A stretch of DNA of 64,000 nt from Streptococcus suis 10581 (lineage in GTDB: Bacteria; Bacillota; Bacilli; Lactobacillales; Streptococcaceae), in assembly GCA_000440235.1 (NCBI GenBank), contig ALKQ01000001.1, positions 1 to 64,000 on the forward strand, written 5' to 3'. The notes below the pieces were generated by a model that saw only the letters and a program-made list of their open reading frames with translations, had not been told where the DNA came from and did not search any database. This document shows positions 40,753-49,522 of this stretch, piece by piece. The position numbers were made by a program, and so were the translations under genes. Within the stretch, counting starts at the first letter, position 1. Each line of letters starts with the position of its first letter.

Positions 40753-41637
40753 ATGCTAAAAGTAGTCGATGTCTGCAAGCGATACGGTACCCACCAGGTC
40801 CTGTCCTATGTGTCCTTTGAGCTGCAAGCGGGGGACTTGGTTGCCCTAGTGGGTCCCAATGGTGTGGGGAAATCCACTCTGTTGAATATTATTAGCAACA
40901 CAGAAACGGCTGACCGTGGGTCGGTAACCATCAATGGTCGTCCCAATAGTGACCGAGCGATTTTTCAGGATATGTCTGTCATGTTGGATGCCCAAGCCCT
41001 TTATCCACAGTTGACGGGTTACGACCATCTGACCTATGTGGCTGCCACCCACAAGCTGGGGAAAAAGGAAGTGGATGCGTTAGTGGAAGAATTGGGGATG
41101 GGCTACTATGTCAAAAAGCGAGTGGCTGGCTATTCCATGGGCATGAAGCAGAAGCTGCTCTTTGCCATGGCTGTCCTTCCCAAGCCCAAGCTCTTGCTGC
41201 TAGATGAGCCCCATATCGGTTTGGATCCGACCAATATCATTCAACAGCGGGAATTTCTTCTAAACCTACAAGCAGAAGGGGTTGCCATTTTGCTTTCTTC
41301 CCACCATCTGTCGGAGATTGAGAAGCTGACTAATCAGGTTTATTTCCTCAAGGCCAGCAAGTTGATTGCCACAGAAGTGGAGTTGACGGCTGATTATGAT
41401 TACCATCTTGCTGTGGAAAACTCCAAGCAGGTTCAGGAATTTTTACGGGATTATCCTCAACTCTTGTGGAAAAAGGCAGAGCAGGGTCTGGTGGAAATCT
41501 TCTTGCCTGAGAGAGATTTACTGGATTGTTTGGATCGTATTCCAATCCAGCAGGTGGCTGGCCTTACAAAAGCCAGCGACTATATGGAGTCCCTCTACCG
41601 TGATCTCTACGTGGAGGAAGGTGGTGAGGAGATATGA
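40753..41637 (+). CDS. ABC transporter ATP-binding protein
   Basis: A 294-residue ATPase of the drug/bacteriocin-export type. Walker A GPNGVGKST at 34-42, signature-region YSMGMKQK at 127-134 (a relaxed form of LSGGQ, common in this subfamily), Walker B LLLLDEP at 147-153, then H154 where Thr or Asn is usual. A C-terminal extension past residue 215 is typical for exporters with two-gene organisation. Its stop overlaps the start of the permease gene (ATGA). Divergent Rgg suggests peptide- or stress-linked control. Substrate is unknown. Confidence 0.9.
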   Translation: MLKVVDVCKRYGTHQVLSYVSFELQAGDLVALVGPNGVGKSTLLNIISNTETADRGSVTINGRPNSDRAIFQDMSVMLDAQALYPQLTGYDHLTYVAATHKLGKKEVDALVEELGMGYYVKKRVAGYSMGMKQKLLFAMAVLPKPKLLLLDEPHIGLDPTNIIQQREFLLNLQAEGVAILLSSHHLSEIEKLTNQVYFLKASKLIATEVELTADYDYHLAVENSKQVQEFLRDYPQLLWKKAEQGLVEIFLPERDLLDCLDRIPIQQVAGLTKASDYMESLYRDLYVEEGGEEI

Positions 41638-43976
41638 GGCTGCACTTTGAAATCAAGAAAATTCTCTGGTCGCCTCTTTACTGCTTGCTCGTACTAGGTT
41701 TTCTAGGTCTGGCCTATCTTCCCATCTCACAACGTCAAGCCCACCAAGCGGCCTATGTGGAAACCTATAAAAAAGAACTGAGTGAATTGACTAGTGTCTT
41801 GGCAGAGATAAAAATTGAGGAGGGCTCAGAAGAAGCACCGCGGATGCTGGGCTTGAAATCCGATATAGAAAGTGTCGGTCAGGCCTTAGATGAGGGAAAG
41901 TTTGAAGCTATCCCCAACTACCGCAAACTCATGTATCAAGACCTGGACTATTTTATCAGCCACAATCGACAGCTTTTTCAAACGCGGCAGTCTTTGACAC
42001 AAACGGAAGTCGAACGTTTGGCCAGATGGAATGACTGGTTGCTTGCCTACCAATTGCCTGATGGTCCTGAAAACAAGGCTTGGTCAACAGGGCGTATTGT
42101 TCAAGCCTACTTAGAAAGTTTGTTTGGTTTTCTTCCTGTATTTTTGGTGCTTGGTTTTTTACTTGCCAATCAACTGTCAGAAAAGACACTGGCGCATCAA
42201 GTTTGGCAGTTGCGGCAGTGGGATAGTCTGAGTTTGCAGGGGATCAGGCGTTTGGCTGCCTCCATGCTATCGCTACTCTTTGCAGTTGGGCTGAGCTTGC
42301 TTTTTATCCTGGTCTATGATGGGCTGACAGGTCAGTTGGCTGTATCTAGTTTTCAAGCCCCTGTTGAGATTTTGGTTCAGAGTCAGTTGATCGGCTCTTG
42401 GCTTTACGGACTTATCTTGCTTGGTTTTTGGCTAATCTTACTCCTAGCTATTCGCCTGCTTTTTGGATTTTTGGACCACTTGTTAGCCAGTCGGTTGACT
42501 TTTGTAGTGACGGGGTTACTATTGGCTGTGGTTCTTTCCTATCAGGCTGGTGCAGTTGCTGGTTGGTCAGGTCAAGTTCTGCCTTTGTTAGCCTTTCCGA
42601 GTTTTTTAGACACAGGTGCATTTTCGCAGGTCTTTTTACAGGTGGATATTTTCCTCCTGCTGACCATTGGGCTTTTTGTTGCCTATTATGTGCTGACAGA
42701 AAAGAAAAGGCTGGTCTTGTCAGTTGGTCATCAGAAAGAATGGGAAACCGGTCCTTTGGACAAGGCTTGGTCTTTTGAAATACTCATCCTTAGTCGGCTC
42801 AATTCTTGGAAAGGGCTCGTCTTAGTAAACTTGCTCTTAGCTCTGCTATTTTCCCTACTGACGGGACTAGAAAAGCAAGAGGTTGCCCAGGAGGAGAGGG
42901 TTTCGATGGAGTTGGTTGCCCAGTCCTATGAGCAGGATGGGGTCTATGTGGAGAGTTTGCAGTCGGAAATCAACCGTCTGAGGCAGTTGGTCAAAGAGGA
43001 CGCGAGCTATCAGGAGGAGTTGGAGTGGAGAGTGGAGCTTCTGCAGGAATACCATATCTATAAGGACCTCTATGTCAAGCAATGGCAGGTTTATCAGGAA
43101 AAACCTAATGCTTTGCCAGCCAGTCACCTTGCTATGCTGGAGGCAGAGCAGGTCTATCTATGGGCTAGAGAGGAGAAGGCGTTTGCCAATGGTGATATTG
43201 GGGCCAGCCAGACGGTGGATAATCTTCGCCGTTACCAGACCCGCAATCAGGTCAGTCAGCATTACTGGAAGCAACTGATGGAGGCTGGAGTGCCAGCAAC
43301 TAAGCGGGGCAAGGATGTCATTTTGACCAGCTTGGAAAATCGTTTTGACACAAATGATGCCTTTGTTCCGGTAGACGATCCCTCTTGGGACCGTTCCAGA
43401 GATTTGTCAGGTATCGGCAGCCTGCGCTCTCTTTTTGATGGTCCGGCCTATTTGGTGGTGCTATTGCTGGCGGTTTGGCTGGGCAGTCGGGGCAAGGCGG
43501 TGGAAGTTGCTGGAAAAAACTGGCGTCTCTATCAGACCCAGCCTGTGGATTTGCGCAAGATTCTGCTTACCAAGTGGTTGCTGGGACTGGGCCAGGCACT
43601 AGGTTTTACAATGCTCTTTCTAGCTAGTCTTTTCCTAGTCAATAGTCTGGTCGGAGGAATCGGTTATCTGGAAGATGGCCTTATCTTGCTTTCGCATTCG
43701 GAGAGGGGTATTTTTCTTGAACTCCTGAGGGGACAAGAACTCTGGGCTTGGTTCCTGCCCAATGCTCCTTATCTCTTGTGGATGGTGCTTGGCTTGCTTA
43801 TCTTGGAAATTATTCTAGTCAGTCTCAACCATCTTTTGCAAGTTCGATTTTCAAACCGTTTAGTGGTATTCATCCTACTAGCTGGTTTGCTGGCTCTGCT
43901 GGACTACCTCCTCTTTCAAGACCTGATTTTGGATGGGCAGGAAATTTTTAGGCAGTTAGCTCTGCTATTTTCATGA
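41634..43976 (+). CDS. ABC transporter permease, duplicated architecture
   Basis: A 780-residue membrane protein. Each half has one membrane helix (about 12-28 and 392-410), then a charged loop (about 30-150 and 412-600, the latter rich in Glu and Gln and likely coiled-coil), then a cluster of helices (about 155-360 and 600-775). The N-terminal opening FEIKKILWSPLYCLLVLGFLG and residues near 380 (FEILILSRLNSWKGLVLVN) are alike. This suggests an internal duplication, so that a single chain supplies both membrane halves. It is translationally coupled to the ATPase. The last codons coincide with a 16-base sequence that recurs in the window. Function beyond export is not readable. Confidence 0.85.
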   Translation: MRLHFEIKKILWSPLYCLLVLGFLGLAYLPISQRQAHQAAYVETYKKELSELTSVLAEIKIEEGSEEAPRMLGLKSDIESVGQALDEGKFEAIPNYRKLMYQDLDYFISHNRQLFQTRQSLTQTEVERLARWNDWLLAYQLPDGPENKAWSTGRIVQAYLESLFGFLPVFLVLGFLLANQLSEKTLAHQVWQLRQWDSLSLQGIRRLAASMLSLLFAVGLSLLFILVYDGLTGQLAVSSFQAPVEILVQSQLIGSWLYGLILLGFWLILLLAIRLLFGFLDHLLASRLTFVVTGLLLAVVLSYQAGAVAGWSGQVLPLLAFPSFLDTGAFSQVFLQVDIFLLLTIGLFVAYYVLTEKKRLVLSVGHQKEWETGPLDKAWSFEILILSRLNSWKGLVLVNLLLALLFSLLTGLEKQEVAQEERVSMELVAQSYEQDGVYVESLQSEINRLRQLVKEDASYQEELEWRVELLQEYHIYKDLYVKQWQVYQEKPNALPASHLAMLEAEQVYLWAREEKAFANGDIGASQTVDNLRRYQTRNQVSQHYWKQLMEAGVPATKRGKDVILTSLENRFDTNDAFVPVDDPSWDRSRDLSGIGSLRSLFDGPAYLVVLLLAVWLGSRGKAVEVAGKNWRLYQTQPVDLRKILLTKWLLGLGQALGFTMLFLASLFLVNSLVGGIGYLEDGLILLSHSERGIFLELLRGQELWAWFLPNAPYLLWMVLGLLILEIILVSLNHLLQVRFSNRLVVFILLAGLLALLDYLLFQDLILDGQEIFRQLALLFS

Positions 43977-43984
43977 AAAAAGAA

Positions 43985-44013
43985 AAACTGGCTGAAAATT
44001 CTTCAGTCAGTTT
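43985..44013. terminator. Bidirectional terminator between permease and def
   Basis: AAACTGGCTGAA pairs with TTCAGTCAGTTT (one mismatch) around AATTC. It serves convergent genes. Confidence 0.75.
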
Positions 44014-44020
44014 CTTATGT

Positions 44021-44635
44021 TTATTCAATTACCAACATGCCTTCTTTAACGGCAAATGGGTGTTCTGGGTCGATGCGGTCGTAGAACATGACACCGTTGA
44101 GGTGGTCGATTTCGTGTTGGACCACGATGGCATTAAAGCCTTTGAGTTTGATACGGTGTTTTCCGCCATTTTTGTCCATGTAGTCAACAGTCACGCGCGC
44201 GTGGCGGACAACGTAGCCTTGGACTTCGCGGTCAACGGATAGGCAGCCCTCGCCCCCTTCCATAGCAGCTTCTTGGACAGAATGGGCTACGATTTTAGGG
44301 TTGTACATGACTTCTTGGAGGGAGTAGGCTTGGGCAGGTGGGTTGCCTTCCTCATCTTCTGGATTTGGGACTAAGACAGCGATGATGCGTTTAGAAACAT
44401 CAATTTGAGGTGCAGCAAGGCCAACTCCACCACGGAGTTTCATCTTCTCAGCCATGACAGGATCCTGCGAATGCTTGAGGAACTGCATCATTTTTTCGCC
44501 CAAAATAATTTCTTGGTCAGATAGGGGAAATGCAACTTCTTCAGCGACTTGGCGTAGGGTTGGGTGCCCTTCACGGATGATGTCATCCATGTCAATCAAA
44601 TGGGCAGCTTTTGTCAATCGTTCAATAACAGACAT
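44021..44635 (-). CDS. def: Peptide deformylase
   Basis: Removes the formyl group from the N-terminal methionine of new proteins. The 204-residue metalloenzyme has all three motifs: GVGLAAPQ at 70-77, EGCLS with metal ligand Cys131, and HEIDH at 174-178. The streptococcal type 2 (longer) form, with the insertion after motif 1 ([13 protein letters not shown]). Preceded by AAGGAG. An extended -10 (TGCTATACT on the reverse strand, core at 44665-44670) lies upstream. Confidence 0.97.
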   Translation of the reverse strand: MSVIERLTKAAHLIDMDDIIREGHPTLRQVAEEVAFPLSDQEIILGEKMMQFLKHSQDPVMAEKMKLRGGVGLAAPQIDVSKRIIAVLVPNPEDEEGNPPAQAYSLQEVMYNPKIVAHSVQEAAMEGGEGCLSVDREVQGYVVRHARVTVDYMDKNGGKHRIKLKGFNAIVVQHEIDHLNGVMFYDRIDPEHPFAVKEGMLVIE

Positions 44636-44764
44636 GATTCTCTCCTTTGAATATAGTTAAGTTAAGTATAGCATGAAATGGGAGAGAATAAAAGTCGGAC
44701 TTTTCTATCTATTCGTTTTCAAATCTGTTATACTAGTAAAAGACGAACGTTGAAAGGGAGAAAA

Positions 44765-45934
44765 ATGAAAAGAATTTTAGAAAAAGCCAGTTTGCTGGCC
44801 CTATCCACCATGCTGGTTTCGACATTTGCTGTCTCACCAGCTATTCCACAAATGATTGAGCATTTTGCCCAGCAGGGAATTGCAGCGGCCCAGGTGGAAA
44901 ACTTGATTACGGTGACGTCATTTGCTATTATGGTAGCACTCTTGATGAATGGCTTGGTTGTCCGTTTTTTGTCTGAACGAAACATTATCATTGCAGGGCT
45001 TTTGCTTATGGCTATCGGTGGAGCTTTGCCCATGTTTCTAACTGCTTATCCTCTGATTTTATTGGCTCGTATCTTGCTTGGTTTGGGGATTGGCTTGATC
45101 AATGCGCGTGCCATTAACATCATCGGTAATTTTTTCACCGGTCAGGAACGGGTGCAGATGATGGGCTTGCGTGGTTCAGCAGAGGTTTTGGGAAGCGCAG
45201 GTTTAACGCTTCTTGTCGGTTGGTTGACCCAGTTTGGTTGGCAGCCTGCCTTTTTGGTCTATCTTTTTGCCTTGGTCATCTTGGCTCTCTTCCTTCTCTT
45301 TGTGCCCAAGGAAGAATTACTTGCTCGCATGGAGGTAAAGGTTGAGGAGAACGCGCCCAAGGTCAAACTGGACAAGACCATGTGGAAGATGGGGATTTAT
45401 CTAGCCTTTCTAGCCTTCTTTGTTATCAATGTCAATACCTTTCTGACCATTCGTATTCCTCAGATTGTTTTAGCCAAGGGCATTGGTACTGCTCAGCAAG
45501 CCAGTCTCATTCTCAGTCTTATGCAGGTCATGGGGATTGTGGCAGGGACGGTCTTTAGTAGCCTGGTTGGTCGTTTGAAGGGCTGGCTTTTGGCAGTTTC
45601 CTATGTGGTCTTTGGACTTGCGGTTGTCGGCATTGCCTTTGCGGATAATCTCTGGGTACTGGGACTCGGTGGTATGGTGTCAGGATTTTTCTATAGCATC
45701 ATTTTGACTATTGTCTTTAGTCAGGTAACGGATCGAACGCCCAAGGCCTTGCTCAATGCAGTCATGACCATCGTTCTCATGGGTTGCAATATTGGTGGTG
45801 CGACGTCAGCTATCTTGCCGACTTATCTGGAAAAACTCAACCCAACCCCAACAGGTGCCTTTGGGATTTATGCTATCTGCTGTGCCTTGATTAGTGCAGG
45901 CTTGATTTACCAACAAATACGATTGAAGAAGTAG
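44765..45934 (+). CDS. MFS transporter
   Basis: A 389-residue membrane transporter with about twelve helices in two groups of six, separated by a charged loop (about 185-205, KEELLARMEVKVEENAPK). The first helix region contains ALSTMLVSTFAVSPAIPQM; the usual motif A after helix 2 is degenerate. Major facilitator exporters of this size often move drugs or metabolites; the substrate cannot be told. The start at 44765 follows AAAGGGAG; an earlier in-frame ATG at 44678 is not coding-like. Confidence 0.85.
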   Translation: MKRILEKASLLALSTMLVSTFAVSPAIPQMIEHFAQQGIAAAQVENLITVTSFAIMVALLMNGLVVRFLSERNIIIAGLLLMAIGGALPMFLTAYPLILLARILLGLGIGLINARAINIIGNFFTGQERVQMMGLRGSAEVLGSAGLTLLVGWLTQFGWQPAFLVYLFALVILALFLLFVPKEELLARMEVKVEENAPKVKLDKTMWKMGIYLAFLAFFVINVNTFLTIRIPQIVLAKGIGTAQQASLILSLMQVMGIVAGTVFSSLVGRLKGWLLAVSYVVFGLAVVGIAFADNLWVLGLGGMVSGFFYSIILTIVFSQVTDRTPKALLNAVMTIVLMGCNIGGATSAILPTYLEKLNPTPTGAFGIYAICCALISAGLIYQQIRLKK

Positions 45935-45956
45935 GAGCGGTTTCCGCTCTTTTTTG
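45935..45956 (+). terminator. MFS gene terminator
   Basis: GAGCGG pairs with CCGCTC around TTT, followed by TTTTTT. It lies immediately before the -10 of the next gene. Confidence 0.8.
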
Positions 45957-45957
45957 G

Positions 45958-45963
45958 TATAAT
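45958..45963 (+). promoter_or_regulatory. Extended -10 promoter next to a start codon
   Basis: TGGTATAAT, a perfect extended -10, ends six bases before the ATG at 45970, so transcription should begin at or next to the first base of the start codon. No Shine-Dalgarno can exist in such a transcript. Confidence 0.65.
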
Positions 45964-45969
45964 AGACCT

Positions 45970-46596
45970 ATGTTAGAAAACAATCGCCTCAATCAATTCA
46001 TGTTGCGTTTCCCTGAAGATGTCCAGTTGATTTTTAATGAAATGATCCCTTCTTATCAGTTGGGTTATGCCGACTATGTTCATCAGACAGATGATATTGC
46101 TACTCAGAATCGTAGAATCAAAAATTTAGCAAAAAATTTCCGAAGAATGGACTATTTTCATATCATGCCCTTGCCACAGGATCTGGCATTGGAAATTGCT
46201 AACCAATGGCGCTATCAACCACCTTTGGATGCCTATACGATTAGTGCAAACCCCGAGACTTATACTGAGATGATTTCGCCTGAGGCGCGTGGGGACCGCT
46301 TTTTTGCAGTCATCCGTAATGCCGCCCTCATGGGCTATTTCTGCATGGACCAAGATGGTGAGGTAGTTGAACTTCGTTTGGGTATGAAACCTTCTTTGAC
46401 CGGTCAGGGAAATGGCAGAGCTTTCTACCAGACTATTGAAGACTACCTAGTAGAGCATGTTCAACCAGCTAGTATCAAACTGACAGTTGCTAGCTCTCAT
46501 CAAGTTGCCCAAAAACTCTTTCATGCTCTTGGATTTGCAGAAAGAGAAAAGCAAGCAGAATATATCAAAATGGAAAAGAAAGTCGTATGCGATTAG
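45970..46596 (+). CDS. GNAT-family acetyltransferase
   Basis: A 208-residue protein with a GNAT fold in its C-terminal part (about 95-200). GMKPSLTGQGNGRAFYQTIEDYL contains the acetyl-CoA pyrophosphate loop (QxxGxG/A), and VAQKLFHALGFAEREKQAEYIKME is the final strand pair. The N-terminal 90 residues are not assignable. The ATG lies directly behind an extended -10 with no ribosome site, so it may be translated from a leaderless RNA, or from a later start that I could not identify. It overlaps the pseudouridine synthase gene by ten bases. Confidence 0.82.
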   Translation: MLENNRLNQFMLRFPEDVQLIFNEMIPSYQLGYADYVHQTDDIATQNRRIKNLAKNFRRMDYFHIMPLPQDLALEIANQWRYQPPLDAYTISANPETYTEMISPEARGDRFFAVIRNAALMGYFCMDQDGEVVELRLGMKPSLTGQGNGRAFYQTIEDYLVEHVQPASIKLTVASSHQVAQKLFHALGFAEREKQAEYIKMEKKVVCD

Positions 46597-47315
46597 ATAA
46601 ATTTTTAGTGGACTGTGGTGTCGGCAGTCGAACAGAAGTCAAGAAACTCCTGAAAAACAAGCAAGTCACAGTCAACGGCCAGGTTGAAACATCACCCAAA
46701 CAGCAAATTAACGAAAAACAAGACCAGATTGCAGTAGCAGGTCAGGTTCTCAGTCATGAAACCTTTGTTTACTATCTGTTAAACAAACCAAAGGGAGTTA
46801 TTTCAGCCACCGAGGATGACCGTCATCGGACTGTTTTGGACTTGCTAGATGATACAGCTCGCCAGAAGGAAGTTTTTCCTGTTGGACGCTTGGACATTGA
46901 TACCCACGGTCTCTTGCTCTTGACCAACAACGGTCAGCTGGCTCATGCTATGCTATCTCCTAAGAAACATGTGGACAAACGCTACCGTGCACAGGTTGAT
47001 GGGATCATGACCCAAGAGGATGTCGAGCGATTTGCGGCAGGAATAGAACTGAAGGACTTTACCTGTCAACCAGCCCAGTTGACTATCTTGGAGGTGGATG
47101 AAATCAAGCAGACCTCACTGGTTGACATCACCATCCGAGAAGGGAAATTTCACCAGGTCAAACGCATGGTGCAGGCCTGTGGTAAGACGGTGACAGACCT
47201 GCAACGATTGACCATGGGGCCACTTGAATTAGATCCAGCGCTGGCTCTTGGAGAATACCGCAGGTTGACAGAAGCGGAATTGACTAGTTTGAAAGTTTTT
47301 GGGGTAGAATTATGA
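46587..47315 (+). CDS. RsuA-type 16S rRNA pseudouridine synthase
   Basis: Converts a uridine in rRNA (U516 of 16S rRNA for RsuA) to pseudouridine. The 242-residue protein has an N-terminal S4 RNA-binding domain (about 1-48: MRLDKFLVDCGVGSRTEVKKLLK in parts) and a catalytic domain with the key Asp103 in GRLDIDTHGLLLLTNNG, and EGKFHQVKRM later. The order S4 plus catalytic core and the LNKPKG motif place it in the RsuA/RluB/E/F group; RsuA is most likely. Coupled to the gene upstream by overlap and to the next by four bases. Confidence 0.9.
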   Translation: MRLDKFLVDCGVGSRTEVKKLLKNKQVTVNGQVETSPKQQINEKQDQIAVAGQVLSHETFVYYLLNKPKGVISATEDDRHRTVLDLLDDTARQKEVFPVGRLDIDTHGLLLLTNNGQLAHAMLSPKKHVDKRYRAQVDGIMTQEDVERFAAGIELKDFTCQPAQLTILEVDEIKQTSLVDITIREGKFHQVKRMVQACGKTVTDLQRLTMGPLELDPALALGEYRRLTEAELTSLKVFGVEL

Positions 47316-47836
47316 AAAAATTGTTCAGACTGTTTCGTGCCCTCCCTTTAATTCTAGTAGCAGGGGCAGTTGTTTATCTTTCGATTTGGATGTGGATTGA
47401 TAATGGGGATTGGACCTACATCATCGCCAGAGTGTCTGGTATGACTGAAAAACATGCTAACAATCTGGCGCTTATTGCTATCGCCATTCAGTCCCTCTTT
47501 TTTACGTCCGACTGGTTTTATAGCCGTATTCGTGCTTTTCTCAATCGTCGGTTGGAACGCGCCAGGGGGCTTAATCGGCAGATTTATCTGGGCTATAAGG
47601 CTGGAGTTGAACTTCTGATGGCTCTACCCAAACGGACTATCTTGTTTAGCTTTTACCTGCTCTTGACTATTTTGGAAAACCTAGGTGTAATTGATAGTGC
47701 CAAAGATTATGCAGTGGTCATTGTGTTTATTATTGCCGTGGACCGTGTGACTAAAATATGGCCAGAAGAAAAGCGGAGGATGATTGAGTTTAGCCAGAAG
47801 ATTAAGAAACGGATTAAGAGTGTGGGGGATAGCTAA
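47312..47836 (+). CDS. Uncharacterised membrane protein
   Basis: A 174-residue protein that I do not recognise. Helices are visible at about 8-28 (LPLILVAGAVVYLSIWMWI), 50-65, 107-125 (FSFYLLLTILENLGVI) and 130-145. The C-terminus is strongly basic (KIKKRIKSVGDS). It overlaps the pseudouridine synthase by four bases, so it belongs to the same operon, but no functional link can be drawn. Confidence 0.75.
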   Translation: MKKLFRLFRALPLILVAGAVVYLSIWMWIDNGDWTYIIARVSGMTEKHANNLALIAIAIQSLFFTSDWFYSRIRAFLNRRLERARGLNRQIYLGYKAGVELLMALPKRTILFSFYLLLTILENLGVIDSAKDYAVVIVFIIAVDRVTKIWPEEKRRMIEFSQKIKKRIKSVGDS

Positions 47837-47884
47837 GTTTACTGCTCTGCCATTTTCCTAAAAAATAAAATTTTATAAAATTTC

Positions 47885-47914
47885 TTGCCAAAATCCGAAC
47901 CTTTGTGCTACAAT
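47885..47914 (+). promoter_or_regulatory. Uracil permease promoter
   Basis: TTGCCA (47885-47890), 18-base spacer, TACAAT (47909-47914) with an extended TG. Confidence 0.65.
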
Positions 47915-47933
47915 ACCAAAAGCGTAGGTTTTT

Positions 47934-48019
47934 AAACTCATCCCGTGAGGTGAGAAAGACAACAGGAAAAATTATTAAGGGCCTATGACTATGAATATTT
48001 AGAAAGTCTGGGTCTTTTT
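47934..48019 (+). promoter_or_regulatory. PyrR-type attenuator before the uracil permease
   Basis: A hairpin CTCA/TGAG (47937-47954) displays TCCCGTGAGG in its loop, matching the PyrR RNA-binding consensus (UCCNGNGAGG), followed by GAGAAAG. Downstream, AAGGGCC plus GACT (47977-47990) pair with AGTC plus GGTCTTT (48005-48017), then TTG: a terminator. This is the usual UMP-sensing attenuator, in which PyrR with UMP favours termination. Confidence 0.75.
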
Positions 48020-48041
48020 GTGTACCCAGAATGGGAGATTT

Positions 48042-49319
48042 ATGAGTACAAAAGCCAATCTTTTGTTTGATGTCCATGAGAAACCAGCACCCTTGCAAGG
48101 GATTTTGTTGAGTTTTCAGCACGTGTTCGCTATGTTCGGAGCGACAATCTTGGTGCCGTTGATTCTCGGTATGCCAGTTTCGGTTGCCCTCTTCGCCTCA
48201 GGTGTTGGAACCTTGATTTACCAAGTAGCGACACAGTTTAAGGTGCCGGTTTACTTGGGTTCATCCTTTGCCTACATCTCAGCTATGGCTCTTGCTATCA
48301 AGGAAATGGGTGGCGATGTGTCAGCTGCTCAGACAGGTATTCTCTTCGTCGGTTTGATTTACGTCTTGATTGCTGCGCTTGTCAAAGTTATCGGGACCAA
48401 GTGGATTGATACCCTCTTGCCACCGATTGTCATCGGTCCTATGATTATCGTGATTGGACTTGGTCTTGCCAACTCTGCCGTGACTTCAGCAGGCTTTGTC
48501 GCAGACGGCGACTGGAGAAATGTTGTAGCGGCTATTGCTACCTTCTTGATTGCGGCTTTTGTCAATACCAAAGGGAAAGGCTTCGCCAAGATTGTTCCTT
48601 TCTTGATTGCCATCGTCGGTGGTTATGTGATTGCCATCTTCCTTGGTCTAGTTGATTTCAAACCTGTGATGGAAGCAGCTTGGTTTGAATTACCAGGTTT
48701 CTACCTACCATTTGAAACAGGTGCCTTCAAGGCCTACAACTTCTACTTCGGTCCAGAAATGATTGCTATCTTACCAATTGCTGTTGTAACAGTAGCTGAG
48801 CATATCGGTGACCACACGGTTCTCAGCCAAATCTGCGGCCGCCAGTTCTTGAAAGATCCAGGTCTCAGCCGTACCTTGATTGGTGATGGTGTGGCGACTG
48901 CCGTATCAGCCTTTATCGGTGGACCTGCTAACACCACCTACGGTGAAAACACAGGGGTTATCGGTGTGACTCGCATCGCATCAGTATCCGTTATCCGTAA
49001 TGCAGCCCTGATTGCCATTGCCTTCTCATTCTTGGGTAAATTTACAGCCCTTATCTCGACTATTCCAAGTGCTGTTCTTGGTGGTATGTCTATCTTGCTT
49101 TACGGTGTTATCGCCTCAAACGGTTTGAAAGTTTTGATTGAGAGCCGTGTTGATTTTGGTCAAGTCCGCAACCTGATTATCGCAAGCTCTATGCTTGTTT
49201 TAGGCCTCGGTGGAGCAGTTCTCAACATCGGTGCCATCACCCTCTCAGGAACAGCCCTCTCAGCCATTGTAGGTATTATCCTCAATCTTATCTTGCCAAA
49301 AGCGGAAAAGGCAGAGTAA
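48042..49319 (+). CDS. Uracil permease, NCS2 family
   Basis: Imports uracil by proton symport. The 425-residue protein has about 14 hydrophobic helices and the NCS2 hallmarks: FQHVFAMFGATILVPLILG near the start, the QVATQFKVPVYLGSSFAYI segment, AVVTVAEHIGDHTVLSQICGR with the conserved glutamate of helix 8, and GGPANTTYGENTGVIGVTRIASVSV. It matches the UraA/PyrP group better than xanthine permeases, and the PyrR-type leader supports uracil. I start at 48042 behind GGGAG; the TTG at 48018 falls inside the attenuator. Confidence 0.9.
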   Translation: MSTKANLLFDVHEKPAPLQGILLSFQHVFAMFGATILVPLILGMPVSVALFASGVGTLIYQVATQFKVPVYLGSSFAYISAMALAIKEMGGDVSAAQTGILFVGLIYVLIAALVKVIGTKWIDTLLPPIVIGPMIIVIGLGLANSAVTSAGFVADGDWRNVVAAIATFLIAAFVNTKGKGFAKIVPFLIAIVGGYVIAIFLGLVDFKPVMEAAWFELPGFYLPFETGAFKAYNFYFGPEMIAILPIAVVTVAEHIGDHTVLSQICGRQFLKDPGLSRTLIGDGVATAVSAFIGGPANTTYGENTGVIGVTRIASVSVIRNAALIAIAFSFLGKFTALISTIPSAVLGGMSILLYGVIASNGLKVLIESRVDFGQVRNLIIASSMLVLGLGGAVLNIGAITLSGTALSAIVGIILNLILPKAEKAE

Positions 49320-49338
49320 ATGTGATATACAAGCAGAA

Positions 49339-49362
49339 AGTCAGCAAAAGCTGGCTTTTTTT
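49339..49362 (+). terminator. Uracil permease terminator
   Basis: AGTCAGC pairs with GCTGGCT around AAAA, followed by TTTTTT. Confidence 0.85.
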
Positions 49363-49392
49363 GAAAATAGCAGAGCTACTCAGCTAGTTTTC
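49363..49392. repeat. Short inverted repeat carrying a recurrent 16-mer
   Basis: GAAAATAGC pairs with GCTAGTTTTC. The reverse complement of the left half, TAGCTCTGCTATTTTC, occurs exactly at 42838-42853 and 43957-43972, both inside the ABC permease gene. It may be a small dispersed element. Confidence 0.45.
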
Positions 49393-49399
49393 AAATCAG

Positions 49400-49428
49400 T
49401 TGACAAAAAAGACAATCCTTGATAGAAT
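49400..49428 (+). promoter_or_regulatory. rpsO promoter
   Basis: TTGACA (49400-49405), 17-base spacer, TAGAAT (49423-49428). A 95-base leader follows. Confidence 0.8.
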
Positions 49429-49522
49429 AAATGAGGTCCAAAAGGACAAATCTAGCTTTTTCTTGGTTACAGGTCGCCAACCTGTCACTCGGATTAGGCT
49501 CAAAAACAAAGGAGAACATATC
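49429..49522 (+). promoter_or_regulatory. Candidate S15 leader RNA
   Basis: The leader forms GTCC/GGAC (49437-49448) and ACAGGT/ACCTGT (about 49471-49487) hairpins before AAAGGAG. S15 leaders with feedback binding are known in Firmicutes; membership here is inferred from position and structure only. Confidence 0.4.

Noticed and set aside
48018..48041. TTG start of the uracil permease
   Set aside because: It lies within the terminator T run of the leader; the ATG at 48042 has GGGAG upstream.
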